From: Triatoma infestans
Lineage: Eukaryota > Arthropoda > Insecta > Hemiptera > Reduviidae
Assembly (NCBI GenBank): GCA_011037195.1
Contig: JAAEAF010001528.1
Span: 62,001 to 126,000 of the forward strand
Direction of reading: 5' to 3'
DNA: 64,000 nucleotides
The notes beneath the pieces were generated by a model. The model had not been told where the DNA came from and did not search any database. It saw only the letters and a program-made list of their open reading frames with translations. The position numbers and the translations under genes are program-made. Positions 1-11,300 of the stretch are shown here, one piece after another. The stretch's first letter is position 1. Every line of letters starts with the position of its first letter.

Positions 1-46
1 AACAACGTTTACACTGAATTCGTTTTCTTTTTTTTTGGACCTGCAG

Positions 47-122
47 AAGTAATAGACGTGTTAACTATACTGGAAATAGCCCAAAGGCAAATTCCAGAAC
101 ATCACCATCAAAAAGGAGACAC
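47..122 (+). CDS. possible upstream exon of the AUTS2-family gene (partial)
   Basis: A pyrimidine-rich tract ending in CTGCAG precedes a 76-base open stretch encoding 25 residues. The peptide is rich in Ser, Asn, Arg and Lys (it begins SNRRVNYTGNSP and ends SKRRH) and resembles the basic, serine-rich linkers of AUTS2-family proteins. If the exon ends at 122 before GTTTAA, it joins the exon at 5325 in phase. That donor is weak, and a stop follows directly if the exon reads on. No homology is claimed. This could be an alternative terminal exon or chance. Confidence 0.35.
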
Positions 123-929
123 GTTTAAAATGCTTTTAATATACCCACTGTACCTATTTTATTAAAAGACTGAGTAGGTTTGCCCCATTTTAATTTACAC
201 TGTTTACTGTTATTTTTTAATAACATATTTTGGGCAACTAAATGTGATTTATGACGCTTTCCATTTTAGTTTCAAAATTTATTATTTTTTTGTTTTATTA
301 TTTGATGAATTTTTAATTTAAAAATATCATTTATGAACTATTTCTTCTAAGAATTTCATATAAAAGAACTGCCGGACAAATCTTCGAACTATTTCTTCTT
401 CTTTTTTTTTTGTAATAAAAAGAAAAATCAATAAAACTGTAATTATATTGAATTTAATGGTATTTTTAAATAACCCAATAGCTTTCAACACTATTGAGTA
501 ATTCCGAGTGGATAATATTAATAAAAAAACAAACAAAACATAAAATTGAGTAATATTAAAAAATAATTATCCATTTTTAATCATTCTTGAACCGAAACTA
601 TTTTTTTTTTTTAAATTTCTTTTTTACAAGCTACATACTTCATCAAAGATGTTGATGAAATAAATTATATTAGTTAGTTAAAAAAAAAATTATATTTGGA
701 AAGATAAAATTAATATTTAATAATTGAAAATTATTAAGAATTAGAGGCAGTATTACTAAGAGGAACTCAGTTGTTTGGGTAATTGAAGCTATCACGTTTT
801 GAAAAGCCATTTAAGAGATACTTTCCCAATCTTTTGCCGTCCAATTTTCCCAGCTCTTGTTTCTGGAACAGATAGAAGTCCTAGAAACGTATAAGATACA
901 TTCCTTAAACATACTTTCTTGGGTCTAAA

Positions 930-1640
930 ACCTTCGAGGAGACTGGGGCGGGGGAGTGGTTGGTCCAAGGATCAAGCACTCTGAACCCATGGGTAAGTTT
1001 CCCAGCATTTTCCAGGCGGAGATATACGCTATTGGAAGATGCGTTCAATTTAAACTCGATAGGGGATATAGGAATCAAGATATTGTAATCCTTTCCGATA
1101 GTCAAACAGCCATCACAGCATTGAGTGTGTCAGTTATCAGCTCTAAAATGGTCTGGTAAACTTAATAACCTAGGCAGGAGGAATAAAGTTACCCTTTGGT
1201 GGGTGCCGGGGCATGTTGGCGTTGAAGGGAATGAGATGGCCGACGCCCTGCCAAAGATAGGCCGTACGACCCGCTTCTAGAGCCGGGACGTTTTTGTGGG
1301 GGGTCAGCGACCAGTTTCTGTTGGAAGAACTTAAGAAGGAGGAGGAGGCGAGGAGATCTCATCTCTGGTACTTCCTCCACTGTTTGCGGCAGACCAAGAT
1401 CTGACTGGGAAATTATAACCAACGGTGATCGGAGGCCTGCATCAGCTTGAGTAAGAATAAGCTCTGCCTTCTTACGGGTTTCCTCATGGGGCATTGCCGA
1501 CTTAGAGGACATCTGGGGAAGCTGGGTTTGGAAAGTGCAGATTCTGCGGGGAGCTGGAGGAAACGCCATTACATCTCCTAACAGACTGCGAGGCTGCCAC
1601 TCAGAGAAGATTCAAGAACCTGGGTAGGTATTAGGATTCC
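930..1640 (+). mobile_element. decayed non-LTR retrotransposon, RNase H and 3' part of ORF2
   Basis: Plus-strand frames contain RNase H landmarks of a LINE ORF2: FQAEIYAI followed by an ILSDSQTAITAL block (about 1010-1120), then [18 protein letters not shown] near 1200-1250, then a cysteine-type tail with PLHLLTDCEAA near 1570-1600. The frame shifts several times and stops interrupt it, so the copy is dead. The same domain order occurs in the copies at 33.8 and 55.8 kb. Its 3' end is followed by an A-rich run near 1780-1804. Exact ends and clade are uncertain. Confidence 0.8.
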
Positions 1641-1880
1641 TCAGAAACCTTAACCTGATGGAAGTTTTGTAATCGAATGTTCAGTTGGGATATCTGTTCG
1701 GGTGCTGTGGGCAAACAGCCTGCAGCACCCAGGGGGCATAGCACAATAGATCGAAAGGTTGCATTGACGGCCTTCCCTTCAAAAAAAAAAAAAGAAAAAA
1801 AAAAGCATACTTTCTTGGCATTATACCACATAAAAGGGGATAAAAAACAAATTCATCAAGAATATCTTTAATTGCAGTAG

Positions 1881-1956
1881 GTACATAGGAAAGTTGCTAT
1901 ATTGTTTAACAATTAACAGTACATAGGAAAGTTGCTATATTGTTTAACAATTAACA
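1881..1956. repeat. 38-base unit duplicated in tandem
   Basis: Two adjacent, identical 38-base copies beginning GTACATAGGAAAGTTGC lie head to tail. No gene is interrupted. Confidence 0.95.
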
Positions 1957-2008
1957 ATCTATTTAGTATGTTTTCATTAAGAGAAAGGTTCACTAGTTGA
2001 ACATGTTA

Positions 2009-2143
2009 TTACAGCTCTGCTAACTCATAAATAGAAAAGATTTCATCAAGCTTCTCCTTGACAAACTGAATTGTTATTTGATACTTCAAATCCCAACCAA
2101 ACTTCTGAGTTTGATTTCTTACAGATAAGCGATTTCTAGCCAT
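2009..2143 (-). other. small open frame of unknown status (44 aa)
   Basis: A complete frame from ATG to TAA encodes a 44-residue peptide starting MARNRLSVRNQTQKFGW and ending FSIYELAEL. Its composition is balanced and unlike the lysine/asparagine-rich translations of the flanking AT-rich DNA. I do not recognise it. It may be a short remnant of a transposon or retrocopied gene, or a chance frame. Confidence 0.2.
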
Positions 2144-5100
2144 AGAAAGAAAAATCTGTTTTCACTTGGCCGAACTTGATCCGGCCTTCGGGAATAGCAT
2201 CTTATCACTTGTTTATTTACATTTTTATAACGACAATTCAATTGTCAAAGAAAATTACAGCTACAGTTTTAATTATTTTTCTTAAAAAAGAAAGAAATAA
2301 AGAAATGGTAGTAGAAGTATATTTTCTTAATGTTATTTACATATATTTTGTTTTATTTAATATATATTTATCATTCACTAACAAAAAAATAATATTTTTC
2401 ATGTCCTGTTCTCGTGTCCTGTCACATATCCGGGTCAAAAAAAAAAAACACAAAAAAATTATCAAAACCGTTTAGTTGTTCATGCCAAAGACTGAACAAA
2501 AGGTTTTGAATCAGAGGTTCCACCCTGAAGTGAACTATGTAGGTGTTAATTGCAAAACTCAAGAAAGGAAACATATACAACAGGAAATCGTACGTTTCTT
2601 ATAACATAAGTTTACTATTTGTATTTACCATTTCTTTGATAAATATTACTAGTTTAAAAGATAAATGTGGCAAAATTAAATGGTTTGAAAATACTATACT
2701 ATACTATTTCAGTTTTAAACTAAAATATGAGTTAAATGTTTGCTTGTTTAAGTATGATTTTAAAATTTCATTGTTAGCTATTATTTTTTAGTATAATTAT
2801 GGGAATCGTTTAATTACTATTTTATCTAGTCTATAATCAAAATATTTGTTTAAAATAAGAGATGTTTTCAGAAATTTAGGTATACATACACCATGAGTAA
2901 GAGAGTAGTCTCTAATTAATGAAAATATTGAAATTGTAAGTTACTGTAAACATTTGAGAATAACTCCAAATGTCAGCTTACAAAAAACTTGAGAAGGCTA
3001 AGCTCTTAATATTGTTAGTCTGCTTTTAATACTGTAGTCAGTCTTAATACTGTTTGAAGTAATATAATAATAAAATCAAAAGACTGGATAAAAAAAAAAA
3101 AATAGAAATCTCCAGTCGGGCTGTATCTACTCAAATCTGGAGGAAAGATTAGGATGAAAACGTTGAGAAACCTAAAAGTACTGAATATTCCTCAGTTTGC
3201 ATCCATAATTCTCTTATATCTGATATTAGAAGCGATCAAAAGATTTCTTTTAAATCTTCAGCTAAATTTCAATTATGTAATCTAGATTTTATGTATGTCT
3301 GGTTTTTATATAAAAGTCCCATTTCCTTATATATCGACTTTAGGCTCTCGTTGCCCTAACAAATTTAAAGATGTACCTAAACAACTTTCTTTTTCTTTTT
3401 TTCTAAGGATAATTCTAAACAGATGTTGTATCTTACAATAGATTTGTTGAAATCGTGAAATAACTGAAAATGTTCAAGAATTTTGAAAAAGAAACACCAC
3501 AACATTATATTTTTGTTTTTTCATTAAAACTGTTTATTGCGAATTGCTTACCATTTGTCAGATGCTAATTAACTTAGAATATTCATCTTGAAAATGACGG
3601 AGGAAAATGTGAAAAATGTCATGGCAGTATTGAATTATATTCGTTTGAAGTATTTAACATATAAATGCTTATAAATTTATATCAAAATAAATTAAATGAA
3701 ATCTCGGATTATTTTGATCTCGTAACCAATATCTCGTATCCGAAAGTTTGTTTCCTCTCCCGATCAGTTAAAATACAATTTAGACCAATAATTAATATTT
3801 TATATTTACCCCCAAAAAATTTCCACTTCTTTGCTTTGAAAGTTATTAAGTTCGATCAGATTTTTTTCTTTTCACTAACCCCTAATAAAAATAGCCTTTG
3901 ACACAGTTTAAATATATAAATGTTTAAAATACATTTTAAATCATTCCAGATAGTGGAAATCATTTCATCTTTTCCTAATAAATCACACGCAGACCGAATT
4001 GGCAACCCCACAATTCAATGTAAATGACTTTACACTAGTCGTGACCTGTACTCAATTTAAACAGAGCCACAGCTTGCTTTATATGCAAATATGCTATCTT
4101 TATCTACTTTTTCGCTCGTAAGATATTGATAGGGGTGTAGGGTTATATGGTTTTCAGATCCAGTTCTTCTAATCAATTACTAATAAATTAATCTTTTCCG
4201 TTATAACCACACTGTTCTTGGAATCCACTGCAGTATATATATCAAGATTTCGGAGTATCATATATATATTATTTTGCTGAAATTGTTTACTATATCAAAG
4301 TTGTGCCATTTCCCGAATATTTAACAGCCATGATGGCTATTTCTTGAAATTAAATAGTAAAGAAATTCAATTATAGAAATCTAAATAATATGGATTATAT
4401 ATAGAGTTGGATTTGTCTAAAGTTAAATTGTAAAAGGCACCAATTACTAGATAATTAGTTGTGTTCGTTCCCATAATTGGCCGAGAATTAGAAACTGTAA
4501 AGTTGTTCTTAAGGATTACAGACTTTGCTGGCTTGATAAAGACATCATCAAATGAGAAACTGATTTCTGTAGTCAACATCGCGGACTGGAATTTTTTGGA
4601 CAATTTCAATTTCAATAGCGGAGTTTTTCACTTTACACAAGCAATTTTTCGCTTATTTATACAACATGATCTTTTTAAATAAATTAATAAAAATACTTGT
4701 AATAAATTAAAATGTATATTACTCATGTTTTGGGCCGTCCTCCTCAGACGGTCGATAACCATGATGCAGTAGTCATTATATTTTTTTTTTATATAATTAT
4801 TCATGTTTACAAAATTCAGCCTACTTTCATTATTTCGTTTTTTGCATCATATTATAAAAATTTAATGTCAAGAACAAATTGTTTTATTTTATTATTTCTT
4901 TTTATTTAAAGTGAAAGAATTCATTATTTCATCTGATCTTGAACTGAGTTGTTTACTGGTTTGATTAATTCTACAGAATACTCGGCAAATTTAGGCTTAC
5001 GGTTAATCTTAAATAAAATTTGATTTGACCATATAAATGTAGTGTTTTTTCTGTTGATCTTTACACTTGGTTATTCTTTTTAGCGATCAAAACATCTGTA

Positions 5101-5324
5101 TCATAGCTACTTGAAATTCCTTCCGCTTACAAACATTCCTTAAGTTCATATATATGTAGCAAAAAGTTAAAAGAAAACCATTAAAATTAGCTTTTTTAAC
5201 AATGCCGTATTGTGCCGCCTTTTCTTTTACACTAAGTACTTTTGTTATTAATGTACCTATCTTATTTATATTATTGCCTTTTTAAAAATAAAATTATTAA
5301 ACTAAATGTTTATGATATTTTTAG

Positions 5325-8300
5325 CAACCAATGACTCGTTCTCCAATTGGTTTGAAACCAATTTCATCAATGGTTTGCCCACCAGTGGTGACATCAGCTT
5401 CAACAACTAGTCATAGAGAGATGGTTGGTGGCACAGTTTCAGCATCTTCTCTAGTTGGTAGAAGTCATTCGCCCAGAGGACATAGTCCTACTAGAGAAAG
5501 AGACAGTTATAGGTATTATTTTATAAATATCGAATTAATTTATTAGTTCAAAATAACCATAATAATAATAATAATAATAATATAATAATAATCAAGTGTT
5601 TATTTCAACATAGGATACAATCTTTCTGGGTGTGTGAACAAAATTACTCAAAAACGAAAAAATCGCTGGAAGAAAATGTTTCAGATAGGTTTATACATAT
5701 TATATATATACTCTGAAAAAGTCATTGGACACCTTTTTTTTAAAATAAAATAAAAAAAATTTATAAATTCCAAACCCATTTTTTGTTTTTTGACAATGTT
5801 GAGTCAAAAGTAAGAAGTCATTGAATAAGAATGATATAAACTTCAGTCTAATTAATTTTAATCCAGATTGGAAGTGCATGTTCTTAGAGAATATCTTCTT
5901 GCATCTTTATTTATTTTTTTTTTTTTTCTAATTTTCACCAAATCGGTAAACATCTTTTTTTTATATTTTGATGCGGGAATTATACATTATTCATTTAAGG
6001 CCTGCAATGGTCTTACATATTGTCGGTTTCTTTCGATTCGTCTACCCACAAAATTGTTCACCAATGATTTACAGTGTCCAATTCGTGCTAATTTTAATGT
6101 GTCTGATTATTTCTGGATTTTGGGAAAGATTAAGAAACTTGGGCGCTTCCATATTAGTATTATAATAAGTGAGTTCTTTGCTACATTTTTTCCAAGCCCT
6201 AATTTGAATTAATTTTAAAGAAGCGTTGCTCTTTTTTTTTTATGATTTACGTAGCCCAGTAATCCTGCAATTTAATTGTTATATATAGAATGAAAATATT
6301 ATATTTTTAACTTGAAAAAAATTTAATCGCAGTAGTAACGTGAGCAGTTTGAGTCGAGGAAGTGTTGGTACTCCAGTAAGTTTGCCATCACCGTATACAG
6401 CACCGCCTTCACATCATCAACCACCGCAACCACCGCCTCCGGCCCAACAACCGTCTAGTCTTTCTTATAACAAACCTTCTGTTTGGGTCAGGTAAGGTTT
6501 TCTTTTATTTTGTTTTCCCAAACTCCTTGAAAAATGAACTACAATTAAAGGATTAACTTTCATCTACTTTCTTACAATTTAAAGTAATATTTTTTTTATA
6601 ATTTTCTAGTTCTGGAAGCAGTTCTCAAGTTTCACCAGCAGCCGGAAGACATCCATCCAGTTTGACACATCCACAACCACATCCATTTCCGCCAGCACCA
6701 ATGTTCCCGCCAGCGCCTGTGGCCGCAGCCCCTCCTGTCTCTTCTGCTCCCCCACCTCCACCTCCTCCTAATCCTTTTTCAGCTGAATCCCTTTTCCAGT
6801 CAAGTAAGTCAAGTAAGAATCCCCTTTATTTACTAATTCTTCCTGTAGTTTATAAGTCAGCTTTTAACAATGGGGGTTCTCGGTTTTCCCCGCTTTTTTA
6901 TTTTAAATAAATGTTGAGTTTTATTCTCACTATCTTTCTGGTTATATGATCTTTTAATGAATATAAACAATTTAAAACTTTCACTTTATAACATCAGATT
7001 TATTAAGTACATATATGGGTAAAATCAAGGGATGTCGATGTGGGATGAGAGCTACAGAGGCTCCTAGGAAAATAAAATCTAAGGGCAGCAATGCTGGTCT
7101 CGTACCCGGAACCTAACGGGAGTCCAGCGTATTACTACTGCGCTAATCCTAGCCCTGTCATGTAATTTAACACAATATTCACTTCCTACTTTAAAGCATC
7201 TATTTATTTCAGTTTAAGAACTATTTATTTGTGTTGTAGAATTAATTTTCAAAATAAAAAAAATCACATAATCAGAAAATAAGATACTTTTCAACTCATA
7301 ACCAAATAAGAAAATGACGAAAAACCGCTTTCCAATTGGATTAACAAAAAAAAAGTTTAGTGTTAAAACCGAAAAAAATAAGTTGTAGAGTTTAGTTCTT
7401 TTCAATTAGTTTTTGGACGTTTATGTAACCACTACAAATTAGTAATGAATTCTGAGTGAGGGTCAGAAATATGTCGATGGAAACTAGGCCGTGCTGAACA
7501 AGTGTGTAAAAACATAAAAATCGCCTACTAGCAGATGTTTTTTGGGTTTTTATAATTGTCAGTCACATTGACGATTTAACATTAGTTACATACCAGGACT
7601 TACTATTTCCTAGAACTTTAAAACATAACCTATGATCGTCACTGTTCAAAAATTCAAAAGAGACAAATGTCTGGAGCCATTCATTTGGAAATAGTTCGTT
7701 CCTTGCGTGCCCCTAAAATCTAATTTCGTAATTAATGTGTAATCTTCTTCTAAGCAAAGTGGAAGGCACTTATAGCACCATTTGCCGAGATGGATGAATT
7801 TATTTACTTTCCCTATGCGGCAATTTCATTTAATTATATTTCATTTATGCTAAAGAATTTATCGATTATTGTTTTGATTTCTTATGTTACCGTACTACAT
7901 TGCGAATTTCTATCATTGTTCATCTTTATATTGACATGTCACGTAATGTCTATATTTACCAGAGATTTTCTAAAGTATGTTTCTTTTGAATCCAGTATTT
8001 GAAAGATTCATCATTCTAACATGTAAAAAAAATGACAAATACTCTTTAAGATCCTTAAAGAGGATTTATCCGTCGTAGCATGAATGTTTTTGTTGTTCCC
8101 GACTGGTTTCGGATTTTCATCCATTGTCAGAGTAAAATTATCAAATTCGTTTAGAGACCTAACTAACATTAAGTTGAAGTCAGCTCTCTATCCGAATTTG
8201 ATAACTTTACTCTGACGATGGATGAAAATCCAAAACCACTCAGGGGCAACAAAAATATGTATGGCATGGCGAATAAAATCCTGGAAAAATGTATCCAGCA

Positions 8301-11300
8301 TTGCGGACCCATCCACATATTTCAACTCTTTAAGAGTTTTTTTTAAGGGCATACAAAAAATCAATTTTGTTTTTTAGATTCGTTCGCATTTTCTGATTTG
8401 TTAAAACCGCTTTAACTTTGGATTGTTGTAAAATTAATATTTAAATATATGTGATTTCATAAAATCTATATTTTATTTAGATCAAGGAGATTTGTTGAGG
8501 AGAGAACTAGATTCAAGGTTTCTAGCTAGCCAGGATCGAGGGCCTTACATCAGAACTGAGATGCACCATCATCAACATCAGCATACCCATGTACATCAGC
8601 ATACAACACCAATTATACCTCCGCCTCCACCTACCCTATTTACACCTCCAATAGTAAGTATTTTTATTATTAGTCATTTAACATTTTCTTTTACTTGTAG
8701 ATTTAAAAAAATTTGCGAATGCTTGTGAGACCAAAAAAAAGTAATTTACTAGAAAATATATCCAAGAATTAGATTAAGTACATATGTTATTCTTGGAGGT
8801 CTTTTACATGCGCGTACTTTGAAACACCTTAAATAATAAGAAAAACATGTAGGACAGAAAAGTTGAACAACAGTGGTTTCCTAAGAAAGGTGAGCATAAC
8901 GCTCAAATCTGCTTTACATCTAACCTCTATTTGATAGGGATTTTTGAATTGATATGTATTAGATGTGAATATAACAAATTGGACCAATAAACTAAATATT
9001 GCCAAGATTAGTAGAATAGATTAAGAGGTTTGATCCTATGCGAAATTTCATCTTTAGTACAGATTTCAAACTTTTTTTTTTTTTTAAATAAATTAATTAT
9101 TCTCAGTTTAAGGAGCTCCCAAAAGGAACAGCTGTGGATTCGCCTTTCTATCGTCAAACTCTTGGTTTTACTGGCTATCCAGGATATTCACCAGGTCTCT
9201 TACATCCAACATTTGGACCAACTACAACACCATTTGCACCTCCAACCCATCTTCCAACGTTTACACCTAAGGTAAAAACTATTAATTTTTTTTATAAACT
9301 TTTCTATGTTTTTGTTTCATTGGTTTTTTTTCTTTATTATAATTTATAATTTGTCTATTAAACATTGCCCATCCACCGTAGCTTGTTGCATACTAATAAT
9401 ACCTTTTATTATTTTTTATTTATTTTTTTTTTTTGCAAGAAACCTTTTTATGACTAATGCTTGATTTTTAATTTTTTTGTTTTGTTTTTGTTCTACAGCA
9501 ATTGACCGAGCCCTCTAAACCTAAAACAATGGTATGTTTTTGTTTTATTTTAGTTGGTTTATTTATATTCAGTTTTTCATATTAGTATCATCTATTTTAT
9601 TAACATTTAATACATTAATTTGCAGTTTTCCGTCTTCTAATAAAGCATGAATTTTTTTTTTTTTAACTTTTACCAACTGTTACTTTATAATTTTAATTTA
9701 TATTATATAATACAGTCTAGAAATTGGAGCCAGTTCCAAGAATGTATTTTAAATAATCCCGATTAAGGATTTTAAAAAATATTTTAATTATTTCCCAAAG
9801 ATATCGTGATTTGTTATTTATATTTAAATTATGTTGAGAAGTGTTCTGTATTATTTTCTTTAAACCTGATAACAAATAGTACTTATTTATCTATTTATTA
9901 CACTACCCAAATCTCTTCTCACTCGATCTGCCCAAATCGGGATTATGTAACTTGGTTTATGAGGATCTGCAATAGATCTCCTTCATATAGGTAGGTTCAG
10001 AGGAGCTGGAACGACCTCTTCCTGCAAAAAAACCATTTTTTTTTCTTTTTAGAATGTTTTCTTCACATGTATAATATTGAAGGCAACCAAGCATTTGGGG
10101 AAAAAAATCTAAGAAGGCTTATCAATTACAATTGTAATAGTCATCTTGAGTGATTCAGTCTATTTTTATTGCAATTCAGGAAAAAATTCTTTCGAGAAGC
10201 CACAAACTACAGAAGAGTTTTGACATGAAAATAACGTGAAGTTTTGTTATTTCTTTTTCGTAAGAATGTATAATATATTTATTATGTGAAGCAGTGAAAT
10301 TTCTGATTAGGGCAGAAACTAGATTGATATATTTATATATATTCGCAAATTTGTATACATTTTAGCTTTTGTTTCATAATAATTCAATTTTACTTTATTA
10401 TTGCAGAAGACTGGCAAATGGAATGCAATGCATGTACGGGTAGCCTGGGAAATATACCATCATCAACAGAAAGGAGGTTTGGCTGGCGAGAGTAAAGTTG
10501 GTACATTAGTTGGTAAAAGTGATCTATTACGGCCTCCAACCCATATGTTCGGACCACCCCACGCTTATCCACCAACTCATCGAGCTCCGCCAGCCTTTGA
10601 TCCCGCACCGCCGCCTACATTTCCACCTATTGGTAAGTATTTTTTTTATGAATTGACGAATTTTGTTCTTGAGGGTTGGGGTGTCAAATCAAACACATTT
10701 TTTCACGGCCAACATTTCAGCTTATATTTAAGCCATGATGAAGGGAATTACATTAATGTAGCATGTAATGAACTTATGAAATATAGCAATATATCATATC
10801 TTTGAGTGAGGAATATAGTTACTTGGCTCATAGATTTGTTAACTTATTAACTTCAAAATCGGAATTATAGAATTTTTTTTGTGAACGCATTAAAAGAAGC
10901 CTTTACAGCTCACTGCCTAGTGATTAGCAGTGTTGTCTGTAGCTTGAGATCAATGTGTGAGTATGTGTGTGTGTGTATGTATGTATGTATGTATGTATGT
11001 ATCTATGTAAAATTGTTGCTCTGATGATGGCTTAAATTTAGCCAGAACATTGACATTGAGAAAATGTATTTGATTTGACAAACCCTCATAAATAAAATTC
11101 GCCAATTATTTAGTGGATGGGTCTAAAAGAATCTATTTATTTAAGTATTTTTCCATATATTCTAAACTAAACATTATATCAAAATGAAATTCTGGATTTA
11201 CGTATGAATAATAATTGATAATTCCTAAAGGGTGATGAGACAACCATATTTTCATGGTGTTTGAGTTAGCACTTGAGAGTGCTGGCTCGCCTTACGAGCC

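Larger units (their letters stand above)
123..5324. other. AT-rich non-coding stretch, probably intronic
   Basis: The stretch holds a decayed LINE segment near 930-1640, a 38-base tandem duplication at 1881-1956 and long homopolymer runs, and is otherwise featureless AT-rich DNA. I found no exon with convincing splice signals here. If the exon at 47-122 is real, this is one intron of about 5.2 kb; other exons could be missed. Confidence 0.5.

Noticed and set aside
4367..4615. 82-codon minus-strand frame
   Set aside because: It reads well locally, but no domain is recognisable and no splice context or neighbour supports a gene.
5868..6212. 114-codon plus-strand frame
   Set aside because: It lies in an AUTS2-family intron, begins in a T-rich tract and has no recognisable motif.
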